A stretch of DNA of 64,000 bases. Origin: Defluviitaleaceae bacterium (GTDB lineage: Bacteria; Bacillota; Clostridia; Lachnospirales; WQUN01). A program made the translations under genes and the position numbers. Below the pieces are notes generated by a model, which saw only the letters and a list, made by a program, of their open reading frames with translations, made no database searches and had not been told where the DNA came from. The stretch covers positions 22,810 to 86,809 of the forward strand of contig WQVF01000006.1 of assembly GCA_009781725.1 (NCBI GenBank), read 5' to 3'. Numbering within the stretch: the stretch's first letter is position 1; every line of letters begins with the position of its first letter. Below, one piece after another: positions 6,435 to 16,271 of the stretch.

Positions 6435-8243
6435 ATGCACAACATGAACCAAATACGTAACTTCTGCATAATCGCCCATATAGACCACGGCAAATCCACC
6501 CTGGCGGACCGGCTGATAGAGCTGGCCGGTACCCTAACCCAGCGGGAAATGCAAAACCAGGTCCTTGACAATATGGATTTAGAGCGGGAACGAGGCATTA
6601 CCATCAAAGCCCAAAGCGTGCGCCTAGTATACGCCGCCCCAGATGGCCAGGAATATATCTTGAATCTTATAGATACCCCAGGGCATGTGGACTTTACCTA
6701 CGAGGTAAGCCGCTCCCTTGCCGCCTGTGAGGGCGCACTTCTGGTGGTGGACGCCGCCCAGGGCATAGAGGCCCAAACTTTGGCCAATGTATACCTGGCA
6801 CTGGATAACCGATTAGAAATAGTGCCGGTAATCAATAAAATCGATCTGGTAGCCGCCGATCCAGACCGCACCAAGAGCGATATAGAAAATATTATCGGAC
6901 TGGATGCCGCAAATGCCCCGCTTATTTCCGCAAAAAATTCCCTTAACATCCAAGATGTATTTGCTAGTATAGTGGCATCTATTCCGCCCCCTAAAGGTAA
7001 TCCGGAAGCCCCCCTCAAGGCTCTGATTTTCGATTCCCTTTACGACCCATACAAAGGGGTAATTGTATTTATCCGGGTGCTAGACGGTTCAATAAAAAAA
7101 GGCACAAAGGCCCTGTTTATGGCCACAGGCAAGGAATTTGACATAGTGGAAACGGGTTACTTCGGCCCCGGCAAATTTGTCCCAAGTCCAGAGCTTAGAG
7201 CCGGCGAGGTGGGTTATATAACCGCCAGCATAAAAAATGTCCGTGATACCACAATCGGCGACACTGTCACAGAAGTAAGCCGCCAAACGGCAGAGCCCTT
7301 TCCGGGATATAAGCAGGTCAATTCCATGGTGTTCTGCGGTGTTTTCCCCGCAGATGGAGCCAAGTATCAGGACCTTCGGGATTCCTTGGATAAACTGCAA
7401 CTCAATGATGCCGCTTTGCAATTTGAACCGGAAACATCGGTAGCCCTTGGCTTTGGCTTCCGATGTGGATTCCTTGGGCTACTCCACCTGGAAATTATCC
7501 AAGAAAGACTAGAGCGGGAGTATAACCTGGACCTAATCACGACGGCTCCAAGTGTAATATACAAGGTCCACAAAACCGACGGGGAGGTAATTAACCTCTC
7601 TAATCCATCGGATATGCCAGACCCATCCCGGATAGACTTTATGGAAGAGCCCATAGTCAAAGCCGAAATCATGGTACCGGCTGACTATATCGGTCCAATA
7701 ATGGAGCTTTGCCAAGAGCGTCGTGGCATCTATATAGATATGGAATATATGGATGCAACCCGTGCAATACTCCGCTATGAGCTGCCTCTTAACGAGATTA
7801 TCTATGACTTTTTCGATACCCTTAAATCTCGTAGTAAGGGCTATGCATCATTTGACTATGAACTCATCGGCTACAAGCGTTCCGACCTGGTAAAACTGGA
7901 TATATTGGTTCATCACGAGCCCGTAGATGCTCTATCCTTTATTGTATATGCCAAAACCGCCGCTGAGCGGGGTCGCCGCATGGCAGAAAAGCTGAAAAAA
8001 GAAATCCCGAGACATCAATTTGAGGTGCCAATACAAGCGGCAATTGGCAGCAAGGTAGTTGCTCGTGAGACAATAGGAGCACTCAGAAAAGATGTAACCG
8101 CCAAGTGTTATGGCGGGGACATTACCCGTAAGAAAAAACTTTTAGAGAAGCAAAAAGAAGGTAAGAAGCGAATGCGCTCAATTGGGGTAGTAGAAGTACC
8201 CCAGCAGGCGTTTATGAATGTACTGAAGCTGGATGAAGACTAA
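6435..8243 (+). CDS. lepA: elongation factor 4 (LepA) back-translocating GTPase
   Basis: A 602-residue translation GTPase. G1 is AHIDHGKST (14-22), followed by a switch I with RGITIKAQ, G3 DTPGHVD, and G4 NKID. The C-terminal domain ends with the LepA-specific basic tail ([22 protein letters not shown] in two pieces), lacking EF-G domain IV. It acts on stalled ribosomes. AAGGAGG overlaps the thyA stop, 11 bases before the first ATG; a second ATG at 6444 is possible. It is co-transcribed with thyA and hemW, and lepA-hemW adjacency is common in Firmicutes. Confidence 0.97.
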   Translation: MHNMNQIRNFCIIAHIDHGKSTLADRLIELAGTLTQREMQNQVLDNMDLERERGITIKAQSVRLVYAAPDGQEYILNLIDTPGHVDFTYEVSRSLAACEGALLVVDAAQGIEAQTLANVYLALDNRLEIVPVINKIDLVAADPDRTKSDIENIIGLDAANAPLISAKNSLNIQDVFASIVASIPPPKGNPEAPLKALIFDSLYDPYKGVIVFIRVLDGSIKKGTKALFMATGKEFDIVETGYFGPGKFVPSPELRAGEVGYITASIKNVRDTTIGDTVTEVSRQTAEPFPGYKQVNSMVFCGVFPADGAKYQDLRDSLDKLQLNDAALQFEPETSVALGFGFRCGFLGLLHLEIIQERLEREYNLDLITTAPSVIYKVHKTDGEVINLSNPSDMPDPSRIDFMEEPIVKAEIMVPADYIGPIMELCQERRGIYIDMEYMDATRAILRYELPLNEIIYDFFDTLKSRSKGYASFDYELIGYKRSDLVKLDILVHHEPVDALSFIVYAKTAAERGRRMAEKLKKEIPRHQFEVPIQAAIGSKVVARETIGALRKDVTAKCYGGDITRKKKLLEKQKEGKKRMRSIGVVEVPQQAFMNVLKLDED

Positions 8244-9387
8244 ACCCAGAAACCACGGTTCTCCGCACGAAGCGCGAGGAACCGAAATTTCTGGTTTTGG
8301 GATGGGGCTTTATATCCACATCCCTTTTTGTGTGTCAAAATGCAGTTACTGCGATTTTTTATCCTTTGAAGGGGCAAAATGCCAGCAGCAATATGTTGAT
8401 GCATTGCTTGCAGAAATGAACACCGCCCATGAAATCGACACAGTATATATAGGGGGAGGCACGCCGACAGCACTGCCTACCCCTTTATTATGTAAAGTTC
8501 TGAAAAAAATCCAAACATTCAACATTATCAGGGACATAGAAGTCACCGTAGAAATGAACCCAATCACAAACGCTCATTCACTACTGCCGGAACTAAAGGC
8601 TCATGGTGTAAACCGGCTGAGCATAGGCCTGCAAGCTTGGCAGGATGATTTACTTGCAAAAGTAAAACGAGCCCACACCTCAAGGGATTTTACGGAAACC
8701 ATACAAGCCGCTCATGCAGCCGGTATTGATAATATCAATGTAGACCTGATGTTCGGTCTACCTGGCCAGACCATGGAAGATTGGCTGGAAAGCATAGCTC
8801 AAGTAATATCCCATGCCCCTCAGCATATATCAGCCTACAGCCTAACCCCCGCAGAAAATACCCATCTGTGGAATACATTGAAATCAGGGGAAATCATTAT
8901 CCCTGATGATGAGACTGACCGGGCTATGTACCACGAGGTCATTCGTCAGTTGGCTGCGTCTGGATACCGCCATTACGAGCTATCCAATTTTGCAAAACCC
9001 GGCTTTGAGGGCCGCCACAATGCCAACTGTTGGACAAGAAGGCCGTACCTTGGCTTTGGATTGGGGGCTCATTCATTTGATGGGTCTGTCCGGTGGCATA
9101 ATACAGAGGATATGAAGCTATATCTTGAAGGAAGTATCCAAGAGGGGTTCCAACATCTATCAACTCAAGACGCAATGTCGGAATTCATGTTCCTGGGACT
9201 GCGCATGACCGATGGCATAAACCCCCATGATTTCCAATCACAATTTGGTACAAACCTATCCGACTGCTACGGCTCAATTATCAATGAATTAATCGTAAAG
9301 GGCCTATTGGAGTACAAGGACGGCAAACTTGCTTTGACCTCTCTCGGCCTGGACCTAGCCAATCAGGTTTTCGAATCCTTCATATGA
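8233..9387 (+). CDS. hemW: radical SAM heme chaperone HemW
   Basis: A 384-residue protein of the HemW family (formerly called oxygen-independent coproporphyrinogen oxidase-like). The radical-SAM cluster motif CVSKCSYC is at 33-40 (C33, C37, C40), followed by a glycine-rich [11 protein letters not shown]-binding loop, the helix-strand repeats of a partial TIM barrel, and an HemN C-terminal domain. HemW binds heme and delivers it to membrane cytochromes. The ATG at 8233 overlaps the end of lepA by 11 bases. An alternative start at 8302 begins exactly at [10 protein letters not shown], as in typical HemW. The 23 residues between are encoded by a hairpin (8242-8298), so the shorter form may be the true one. 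Neither start has a good ribosome site. Confidence 0.92.
   Translation: MKTKPRNHGSPHEARGTEISGFGMGLYIHIPFCVSKCSYCDFLSFEGAKCQQQYVDALLAEMNTAHEIDTVYIGGGTPTALPTPLLCKVLKKIQTFNIIRDIEVTVEMNPITNAHSLLPELKAHGVNRLSIGLQAWQDDLLAKVKRAHTSRDFTETIQAAHAAGIDNINVDLMFGLPGQTMEDWLESIAQVISHAPQHISAYSLTPAENTHLWNTLKSGEIIIPDDETDRAMYHEVIRQLAASGYRHYELSNFAKPGFEGRHNANCWTRRPYLGFGLGAHSFDGSVRWHNTEDMKLYLEGSIQEGFQHLSTQDAMSEFMFLGLRMTDGINPHDFQSQFGTNLSDCYGSIINELIVKGLLEYKDGKLALTSLGLDLANQVFESFI
8242..8298 (+). repeat. REP-like hairpin at the lepA-hemW junction
   Basis: AAACCCAGAAA (8242-8252) pairs with TTTCTGGTTTT (8288-8298) with one mismatch, and CGGTTC (8256-8261) with GAACCG (8279-8284). The 17-base loop has a small CGC-GCG stem. 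It begins in the stop codon of lepA and ends three bases before the second candidate start of hemW. Confidence 0.6.
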
Positions 9388-9995
9388 ATATTAAGCTTCC
9401 CCGCGGTATCTACATATCCAAGTAAAATATCCTTGTAATCTACAACACCTTGGCTTGCCAGCCAGAGCTTGTTTAGGTTTATCGCAGCAAGATTTTCTTC
9501 GATTATTTCCCCATCTATTATTACATTGGTGCAAAGTCCTTGTGATTTGGGTAGCACGCTTAGTCTGCCACTGGTCTCTAATATGGCAAACTCAATCTCA
9601 CCTATATCAAAAATATCCTTTTGTCGGCATTCCTCCAACAAGTCATTGATTGTCAACTTTGCATTTCTTAGGTTGGATTCAACGATTTTTCCATTTTTGA
9701 TAAGGAAAATCGGAGTACCATCCAATATTTTTCTTCCCCGCAAACTCTTCACGCTTATAAACGAAAAGATAAGAGAAAACAGGGTAAAGACCACAAGTGC
9801 CGTGAGCCCTTCTGCCAAATGAATAGACCGTACCACAGCATATTCCGATGCTATAGATCCAATAGAGATCCCTACTACATAGTCAAAAAAATTGAGCTGC
9901 GCCATTTGCTTTTTGCCCATAATTCGGGTAAGAGCAAATAATGCGATTATTGCTATGGCTGAAGCAATGGCAGTTTGATATATTTTTATGAACAT
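9363..9995 (-). CDS. DUF421 (YetF-like) membrane protein
   Basis: A 210-residue protein. The N-terminal half has three hydrophobic helices with the family motif RIMGKKQMAQLNFFDYVVG between the first two, then GSIASEYAV. The C-terminal cytoplasmic or extracytoplasmic DUF421 domain follows, with GTPIFLIKNGKIVESNLR and a DLLEECRQKDIFDIGEI helix-strand unit. In Bacillus, relatives (YetF, YrbG, YkjA) are membrane proteins tied to spore or envelope functions without a known biochemical role. The start at 9995 is chosen because upstream extension runs antisense through the glmM start. The 3' end overlaps hemW by 25 bp, convergent. Confidence 0.85.
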   Translation of the reverse strand: MFIKIYQTAIASAIAIIALFALTRIMGKKQMAQLNFFDYVVGISIGSIASEYAVVRSIHLAEGLTALVVFTLFSLIFSFISVKSLRGRKILDGTPIFLIKNGKIVESNLRNAKLTINDLLEECRQKDIFDIGEIEFAILETSGRLSVLPKSQGLCTNVIIDGEIIEENLAAINLNKLWLASQGVVDYKDILLGYVDTAGKLNIHMKDSKT

Positions 9996-10068
9996 GATGT
10001 GCAGTATTCCCCATATGATAAAATATATAAATATTGATAATAATACTCGTAACAGAATGGAGGCAAGT

Positions 10069-11415
10069 ATGGGAAAATATTTCGGAACCGATGGCGTACG
10101 TGGTGTTGCCAATAGTGAGCTTACACCTGAGCTAGCTATGAAACTAGGTAAAGCCGGTGCATATGTACTTACGAAAACATCAAGCACTCCAAAGATATTG
10201 GTAGCAGTAGATTCCCGCCGCTCTGGCGATATGCTGGCAGCGGCCCTATCTGCGGGGCTGTGCTCTGTTGGCACAAATGTATGCCTAGCAGGGATTGTGC
10301 CCACCCCAGCAGTGGCCTACCTGGTGCGGCATTATGGGTTTGATGCCGGGGTAATGATATCAGCGTCTCATAACCCTATGGCGGACAATGGAATAAAGTT
10401 TTTCAACCATTTAGGATTCAAACTTCCCGATGCATTGGAAAATGAAATCGAAAGCTGTATGGAAAACCAAGCAAAGCCGCCCTGCCCGATAGGACAGGAT
10501 GTAGGCATCACTCTGCCCTGCCCCACCGCCGAGAAGGATTACCTGACCTACCTACTATCCACAGTAGAAGGGCTTAATCTTAAAGGCATGAAAATAGCCC
10601 TAGATTGCGCCAATGGTGCAACAAGTTATATCGCTCCAAAGGTATTTTCGGCTCTTGGGGCAGATGTACACAATCTTTCTAATACCCCAAATGGAATAAA
10701 CATAAACGAAAACTGCGGCTCAACCCATATGGAAGCCTTGGCTCAATACGTAAAAGACAACGCCCTAGAAATAGGCATTGCTTTCGACGGTGACGGCGAT
10801 AGGATGCTGGCAGTAGATGGTAATGGCATTTCGGTACAGGGAGACGAAATCCTAGCTATAATCGGCACAGACCTAAAAGAACGTGGCCTTCTCACCAAGA
10901 ACACCATCGTTGCTACAACCATGAGCAACCAGGGCCTGGAGGTAATGTGCAAGCAACATGGCATCATCCTACATCGCGCAGATGTAGGTGACAGATATGT
11001 ACTTGAAAAGATGCTGGACAATGACTTATCCCTAGGGGGTGAGCAATCCGGACATGTAATTTTCCGGGACTACAGCACCACCGGCGACGGGATATTAACC
11101 GCCCTTAAGCTGGTGGAGGTAATATCAAATAAAGGCAAGCCTCTGGAAGAGCTTAAAACGGTAATGGAAAACTTCCCACAAGTGCTGGTGAATGTAATCA
11201 TCTCCAATGATAAAAAACGCCAGTGGTGCGACAACCCCATAATTATGAGCCATTATAATGAACTCCAAGGAAGGCTAGCAGGGGAAGGCCGGATACTAGT
11301 ACGGCCTTCCGGGACAGAGCCTTTGGTACGGGTTATGATTGAGGGCCGGGATGATGGTGAGATACAGGTAATGGCAGATAGTTTAGCAGCGACTATTCGG
11401 GACACATTGGTATAA
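10069..11415 (+). CDS. glmM: phosphoglucosamine mutase
   Basis: A 448-residue protein, the normal family length. It converts glucosamine-6-phosphate to glucosamine-1-phosphate for peptidoglycan precursor synthesis. The N-terminus GKYFGTDGVRG is diagnostic. The phosphoserine is S100 in ISASHNPM, the metal loop is AFDGDGDRML, the substrate loop is GGEQSGH, and the phosphate-binding loop RPSGTEPLVRVM is near the end. TGGAGG lies six bases before the ATG at 10069; upstream ATGs in frame run into the divergent DUF421 promoter region. It is followed by its own terminator and looks monocistronic. Confidence 0.97.
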   Translation: MGKYFGTDGVRGVANSELTPELAMKLGKAGAYVLTKTSSTPKILVAVDSRRSGDMLAAALSAGLCSVGTNVCLAGIVPTPAVAYLVRHYGFDAGVMISASHNPMADNGIKFFNHLGFKLPDALENEIESCMENQAKPPCPIGQDVGITLPCPTAEKDYLTYLLSTVEGLNLKGMKIALDCANGATSYIAPKVFSALGADVHNLSNTPNGININENCGSTHMEALAQYVKDNALEIGIAFDGDGDRMLAVDGNGISVQGDEILAIIGTDLKERGLLTKNTIVATTMSNQGLEVMCKQHGIILHRADVGDRYVLEKMLDNDLSLGGEQSGHVIFRDYSTTGDGILTALKLVEVISNKGKPLEELKTVMENFPQVLVNVIISNDKKRQWCDNPIIMSHYNELQGRLAGEGRILVRPSGTEPLVRVMIEGRDDGEIQVMADSLAATIRDTLV

Positions 11416-11446
11416 GTATAATGAATTAATTCACTATAATAAAAGC

Positions 11447-11485
11447 AAACAACCTCGGTGATTACAAAGCCTGAGGTTGTTTTTC
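11447..11485 (+). terminator. terminator of glmM
   Basis: ACAACCTC (11449-11456) pairs with GAGGTTGT (11473-11480), followed by a T run to 11485. Just upstream (11420-11440) is a small palindrome around GAATTAATTC that resembles the ends of the hairpin elements. Confidence 0.8.
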
Positions 11486-11529
11486 TGTGCATATTCAACT
11501 TAACGTTGTTTTTTTCAAAAAAACCTACA

Positions 11530-11570
11530 TTGATACAACCTGATTATTGCGATACTCTATTTATACAACC
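11530..11570 (+). promoter_or_regulatory. promoter and possible operator of the XRE regulator
   Basis: TTGATA (11530-11535) and an extended -10 TGC-GATACT (11548-11556) are spaced 15 bases. ATACAACC occurs twice, at 11533-11540 across the -35 and at 11563-11570 just past the -10, 30 bases apart on the same face. The pair could be an autoregulatory operator; that is inference. Confidence 0.5.
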
Positions 11571-11591
11571 CATGAGAGAGGGAGACACAAC

Positions 11592-12485
11592 ATGCACAAC
11601 CATAACATAGGTCAAAACATCGCCCAGCTACGTAAAGAAAAGGGCATAACCCAAGAAACCCTGGCCGAAGCCGTTGGCATCACCCCCCAATCCGTATCAA
11701 AATGGGAGGTGGGAGGCAGTCCGGATGCGATGTTGCTGCCAACAATCGCGGATTACTTTGGAGTATCCATAGACCGGCTATTCGGGCGGAAGTGCCGAAA
11801 CTTGAATGACTTGTCGGCAGATTTATTGGATGGCATTGCCTCCTTGCCAGAAGATAAACGTATGAATAAGGTACACGAATATTGCTGGCAATTCATTTTT
11901 GGCTTCACCGGGGGGATGCTTACCCGGGAGATGTTTGACCATATCCTCAAAGAGGGCCAAGCCCAGGCAAAAGCAGAAGACAAAGACGCCGAGATAAGTT
12001 ATGGCCGCGTCGAAAATAAAGAAGGTGCCATGCTCATTGGTCTTAACGAAGCTCTGCCTTACTTCTTGGTTATACCCGAACCAGAAAAAGGCTGGGCTCA
12101 GGAGTTATATTTTAAGGATGAACATGTACAGATGTTCAAGCTTTTTAGCGATCCAGATGCCCTTCGGTTAATGTTTTTCCTGTATCAGCGGGAAGGGAGG
12201 GCCGCGTTTACGCCAAAACTTGTAAGCAAAAAACTCGGCATGACTGTAGAGAGAGCTGAGGAGATGCTCAAGACATTTTCCAAATATAAATATGTAGATT
12301 CCAGCGATGTAGAAATGGATGACGCAATGATAGCCGCATATCATGCAAGGCCGTATATATCCTTCATCCCGTTTTTGATTTTTGCGAATGATATATGTAG
12401 ACGGCCAAAGATGGAATTTCAGTTTGTATCTGATAACAGAGAGAAGCCATATTTGTGGCAGAGCAAGCATAGCGAACGACATTGA
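11592..12485 (+). CDS. XRE-family transcriptional regulator
   Basis: A 297-residue protein. The N-terminal HTH (residues 4-60: IGQNIAQLRKEKGITQETL, then VGITPQSVSKWEVGGSPD) is a classic XRE domain and binds DNA. The remaining 230 residues are a larger effector domain with no family I recognise; its middle segment LVSKKLGMTVERAEEMLKTF could be a second winged-helix-like unit. The start at 11592 is preferred over 11547 because a GGGAG element lies before it. It precedes a two-gene ABC exporter and probably controls it. The last residues SERH and the stop codon are encoded by a hairpin repeat element (12471 onward), so the native C-terminus has been altered. Confidence 0.85.
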   Translation: MHNHNIGQNIAQLRKEKGITQETLAEAVGITPQSVSKWEVGGSPDAMLLPTIADYFGVSIDRLFGRKCRNLNDLSADLLDGIASLPEDKRMNKVHEYCWQFIFGFTGGMLTREMFDHILKEGQAQAKAEDKDAEISYGRVENKEGAMLIGLNEALPYFLVIPEPEKGWAQELYFKDEHVQMFKLFSDPDALRLMFFLYQREGRAAFTPKLVSKKLGMTVERAEEMLKTFSKYKYVDSSDVEMDDAMIAAYHARPYISFIPFLIFANDICRRPKMEFQFVSDNREKPYLWQSKHSERH

Positions 12486-12575
12486 GAAACGCGATTGAGG
12501 AGAACTGCCAAAAATACGAACCTAGCTTTTTTAATCGATTCAGTCCGACGCGCAATCACGATTTTGAAAGTCTTT
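12471..12575 (+). repeat. hairpin element, core type B, copy 2
   Basis: The first 26 bases, AGCGAACGACATTGAGAAAC followed by GCGATT, are identical to 4171-4196, and GCGCAATCACGATTT recurs near the end. The right terminal TTCGCT is lost or mutated. The core stem (CTGCCAAAAATACG with TTTTTTAATCGATTCAG) is poorer. It supplies the last four codons and stop of the XRE regulator. Confidence 0.7.
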
Positions 12576-12588
12576 CCTTATAGCACAA

Positions 12589-12640
12589 ATCTGGTTTTGA
12601 TGATTTGGTACAAACCAGAAAAGTAGCACATTGGGAGGAA
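12589..12640 (+). promoter_or_regulatory. leader hairpin and ribosome site of the ABC operon
   Basis: CTGGTTT (12592-12598) and AAACCAG (12612-12618) form a seven-base stem just upstream of GGGAGGAA (12633-12640), which lies six bases before a TTG codon at 12647 and supports that start. Confidence 0.4.
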
Positions 12641-12646
12641 CCTTAA

Positions 12647-14428
12647 TTGAAAACAATGCTAACAACCATGAAAAAAACCGGGATGCGGTTCAAAGGCTTT
12701 ATGCTGCTGTATGCCATACTGGCTACAGTTACCGCTGTGGGTATCATAGCGGTCAACCGCCTTACTGGGGAAATCAGCCAGGCGGCAGTGGATGGTAATA
12801 CAGATATTATTCTGCGGCTTTTTGTGTTTGTTACCGGGGTCACTGCCCTTAGAGCCATATGTGCCGCTATCAATACCGTGATGCTGGCACGGATTTCTGC
12901 CGGTGCCGGATATAAACTCCGGCAGCATTTCGTTAATTATTTTCTACGGGTGCCTTTTGCTGCGGTAGAAAAGGCCGGCAGCGGGGAAAGTCTTTCGATT
13001 TACTCCAACGATATCCCAAATGCGGAGTCTCTTATCACTGGGGGGATTTTAGCAGCCTTCGAAGATTTTATTGCCTTTGTCTCGGCATTTATTTTTATGC
13101 TACTCCTTAGCCCGGCATTTACTGGCATTTTATTCATTGCTGCTGTTGTGATGCTGGTTATACAGATTTTGCTCTCTCGACCGCTACAGAAAATGTCGGT
13201 AAAAACCTCAGAACGGCAGGCGGAGTTTAACGCAGTGGTCAACGATTCCCTACAAAACTTGACCACCATTCATGCCTATTCCTTGGATGAAGTGCTGGAA
13301 GAACGGTATATGAAGGCATATAACAATTATTTTTCCCTTATGAAAAGAGTCGCCTGGCTTATTGCATTTCTTATTGGGGCTATGATGGCGGTTATGCTTA
13401 GTCCTTTGATTGTAGTCTTTGTTGTACTTGCGGGAGGGGTTATTGGCGGTACGCTTAACTTGGCAGAGTTTGTAGCCTTTGTTACAACGATAATGATTGC
13501 CACCGGTGGGGTTATGCAACTAGGGCAGAATGTGTCCCAGATTGCACGGCTTGTGGCTGGGGCTAAGAGGCTTAATGATAATACTGCGGAGGGGTTTGAG
13601 TGCGATGACTTTGATGGGGAGATTCCGGCTCAAGGCCAACGCTGGTCGCAAACAAAGAACATGTTTGCTGCTCACCCATGCAACCAGGATAACGGGACAA
13701 ATATCGTTTTCGAAAATATCACCTTTGCATATGGTGAAACCCCTGTTCTTGAGGATGTTAGTTTCCACATAGAATCTGGTAAAAAAATCGCTATTGTTGG
13801 TGGCTCTGGTTCCGGTAAATCTACGATTCTTAAGCTGTTGCTGGGCCTGTATGAACCCACATCCGGTGAAATTCGTATAGGAGAAAGAAACTCCACAAGT
13901 TACACAAAATCCAGCTTGCGAAACAACTTCGCTTATGCCTCCCAGGACTCTTTCCTTTTTTCTGAAAGCATTGGTTACAATATTACGTTAAATACAAAAA
14001 AAGATGAAAATATTTTTTTGTTAAGAAAAGCCTGCAATGATGCGGGAGTTCTGGATTTCATCGAAAGCCTACCAAATCAATTCGACAGCATACTATCCGA
14101 AGCCGCCGACAATATCTCCGGTGGCCAGCGTCAGCGCGTTGCTATGGCCAGAGCCTTTTATAAAAACGCCCCGATAATCCTTTTCGACGAGGCAACATCG
14201 GCCCTGGACCCTGCCACGGAGGAAGCCATTCTTGCCAGCTTTGATAATGTCGTCGCAGGGAAAACCGTTATTATGGTAGCTCACAGGGCCAAAGCCATAG
14301 CTACCTGCGATGAAATCATCGTAATGGATAAGGGAAAAATCGCCTCCATAGGCAATCATTCTCACCTTATTGAAAATTGCGAAATATACCGTGGTCTATA
14401 CCTTAAAAACGAAAGAGAGGTGGCATAA
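12647..14428 (+). CDS. ABC exporter half-transporter 1 (membrane plus ATPase)
   Basis: A 593-residue half-transporter. Residues 1-310 are a six-helix type I exporter membrane domain and the rest is the nucleotide-binding domain: Walker A GGSGSGKST (about 384-392), signature ISGGQRQRVAMARAF (about 490), Walker B IILFDEATSALD (about 512), and an H-loop histidine in MVAHRAKAIA. It starts with TTG at 12647 behind GGGAGGAA; ATG at 12656 is an alternative. It is translationally coupled to the next gene (TAATG overlap). The pair would form a heterodimer exporting a drug, peptide or lipid; the substrate is unknown. Confidence 0.93.
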   Translation: MKTMLTTMKKTGMRFKGFMLLYAILATVTAVGIIAVNRLTGEISQAAVDGNTDIILRLFVFVTGVTALRAICAAINTVMLARISAGAGYKLRQHFVNYFLRVPFAAVEKAGSGESLSIYSNDIPNAESLITGGILAAFEDFIAFVSAFIFMLLLSPAFTGILFIAAVVMLVIQILLSRPLQKMSVKTSERQAEFNAVVNDSLQNLTTIHAYSLDEVLEERYMKAYNNYFSLMKRVAWLIAFLIGAMMAVMLSPLIVVFVVLAGGVIGGTLNLAEFVAFVTTIMIATGGVMQLGQNVSQIARLVAGAKRLNDNTAEGFECDDFDGEIPAQGQRWSQTKNMFAAHPCNQDNGTNIVFENITFAYGETPVLEDVSFHIESGKKIAIVGGSGSGKSTILKLLLGLYEPTSGEIRIGERNSTSYTKSSLRNNFAYASQDSFLFSESIGYNITLNTKKDENIFLLRKACNDAGVLDFIESLPNQFDSILSEAADNISGGQRQRVAMARAFYKNAPIILFDEATSALDPATEEAILASFDNVVAGKTVIMVAHRAKAIATCDEIIVMDKGKIASIGNHSHLIENCEIYRGLYLKNEREVA

Positions 14429-16182
14429 TGGCTACCATAAAAGCCAAGCTTACTCAGGACGATAATATATATTTCTTTAAAATGTTTAGGTTTATGCGGC
14501 CATACAGCATCAGATATGCCATCACTCAATTTATCTATAGCTCCCAGGGCTTTGCTTTTCCGTTTATACTTTCGATTTTCTCTGGGAATATTATCGCAGC
14601 AATTTTGAGCAACGACTCCGATGCAATAATAATAGCCGGGGTACTCCTTGCCACAATGATATTTGGATATTTGCTGATTTTCCTAGTGGGCGTTGCCATC
14701 AATATACTTACAATTGAGCGGGCTGTTTCGGATATGAAACAGACGCTATTTCGTACCTTTGTGCGCACAGGTCTGGAAGACTCCCGGCATAGCGGCGAGG
14801 GCATTGCTGCAATCAATACCGACAGCGACACCGCAGCCGAGGTGTTTCAGGGGCCGCTGATGTTTTTTCTTCGCAATATAATTTCCATTATAGGGGCGGC
14901 TATTACTATTTTTGTAATCGATTGGCGGCTGGGCCTTGCCTCAGCCACGGTAGGTGTTATAGGTTTCCTTATGCAAAAACGCTTTACAGAGCCATTAGCC
15001 AGGGTAGGCAAAGAACGCCTTGAAGCCAATGCAGACGCATTAAAAACTGCAAGTAATGTTTTCTCCGGGGGTATTGCAATACGGGCATACAATCTGCAAA
15101 GTCAGGCACTAATAACCTTTGATAGAGACAATAGCCGTCTCAAAATCCTGAATATCCGCCAAGGCCTTATACAAATGGGTCAGCAGTTTTTTGGAACAGT
15201 GCGGGGCTGGCTCAACCTAGTCGTAGTTTTTGGCTTCGGAGGATGGCTTGCAGCGATGGGACTGGTGGACTTTCCCATGATAGCTGTGGTATTTGGAATG
15301 AGTGCCACCCTATCCTCGGCTATCAGTGATATGGGGGCGGTTTATGCCGGATTGCAGCCTCCTATTGCAGGTGCCAAGCGGGTATTCTCAATAATCGAAA
15401 GCAGAGGCGCGCATTACGCACCGGCAGAAAGCAAACAATTATCCAATGGCCCCAATCCCGACTACGATATCACAGTCAAAGACCTAAACTTCCGCTATCT
15501 GGACGCCGAGGAAAACACCCTTCAGGATATAAATCTCAAAATAGCTGAAAATAAAATGGTAGCCCTAGTAGGAGAATCCGGCAGCGGTAAGTCTACCTTG
15601 CTCAAGGTCATAATAGGCATGTATGAACGAGAAAGCCTGGGCCTGGGCCTAGGAGGACTAGGCTACAACGACTCAAGCCTAAAAAACTGGCGAAATAACT
15701 TCGCCTATGTAGACCAAAGTTACACCCTTTTCGATATGAGCATAAAAGAAAACATAGCAATGGGCAAAGGCGGCAACGCCACCGACGACGAAATAACAGC
15801 CGCAGCAAAGCAAGCTGCCGCCCATGATTTCATAGCAGACTTAGAAGACGGGTACGACGCCAATGCCGGCGAAAAAGGTGGAAGCCTATCTGGAGGCCAA
15901 AAGCAAAGAATCGCAATAGCCAGAGCCCTAGTAAAAAAAGCCCCGATTCTGGTATTCGACGAAGCCACTAGTGCACTAGATAAAGAATCCGAAAGCAATA
16001 TCATGGAGACAATACAAAGTCTACGCCACAATCATACAATTCTAATAACCACCCATAGCTTAGAGAATATCCTTACAGCCGATACAATTGTTGTAATGGA
16101 TAATGGCCGCATCGCAGAGATGGGCACCCATGAAGAACTTATGGCTAAAGGTGGACTGTATAGCAGCCTTGTGGCCGCATAA
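14428..16182 (+). CDS. ABC exporter half-transporter 2 (membrane plus ATPase)
   Basis: A 584-residue partner of the preceding protein, with a six-helix membrane domain (1-310). Its nucleotide-binding domain has Walker A GESGSGKST (about 381-389), signature LSGGQKQRIAIARAL (about 486), Walker B ILVFDEATSALD (about 507) and H-loop TTHSLENI. Both halves keep the catalytic glutamate after Walker B, so neither site is obviously degenerate. The insert GLGLGGLGYND near residue 405 replaces part of the usual region after Walker A and shortens it. It starts on the ATG that overlaps the previous stop. Confidence 0.93.
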   Translation: MATIKAKLTQDDNIYFFKMFRFMRPYSIRYAITQFIYSSQGFAFPFILSIFSGNIIAAILSNDSDAIIIAGVLLATMIFGYLLIFLVGVAINILTIERAVSDMKQTLFRTFVRTGLEDSRHSGEGIAAINTDSDTAAEVFQGPLMFFLRNIISIIGAAITIFVIDWRLGLASATVGVIGFLMQKRFTEPLARVGKERLEANADALKTASNVFSGGIAIRAYNLQSQALITFDRDNSRLKILNIRQGLIQMGQQFFGTVRGWLNLVVVFGFGGWLAAMGLVDFPMIAVVFGMSATLSSAISDMGAVYAGLQPPIAGAKRVFSIIESRGAHYAPAESKQLSNGPNPDYDITVKDLNFRYLDAEENTLQDINLKIAENKMVALVGESGSGKSTLLKVIIGMYERESLGLGLGGLGYNDSSLKNWRNNFAYVDQSYTLFDMSIKENIAMGKGGNATDDEITAAAKQAAAHDFIADLEDGYDANAGEKGGSLSGGQKQRIAIARALVKKAPILVFDEATSALDKESESNIMETIQSLRHNHTILITTHSLENILTADTIVVMDNGRIAEMGTHEELMAKGGLYSSLVAA

Positions 16183-16271
16183 GGCCAGTATAATCAAGTT
16201 TTATCTTGTTGTCACATGTATTACAAGCTATACTCCGCCTGATGCAATCAAATATGCGAAGGAGATATGAG

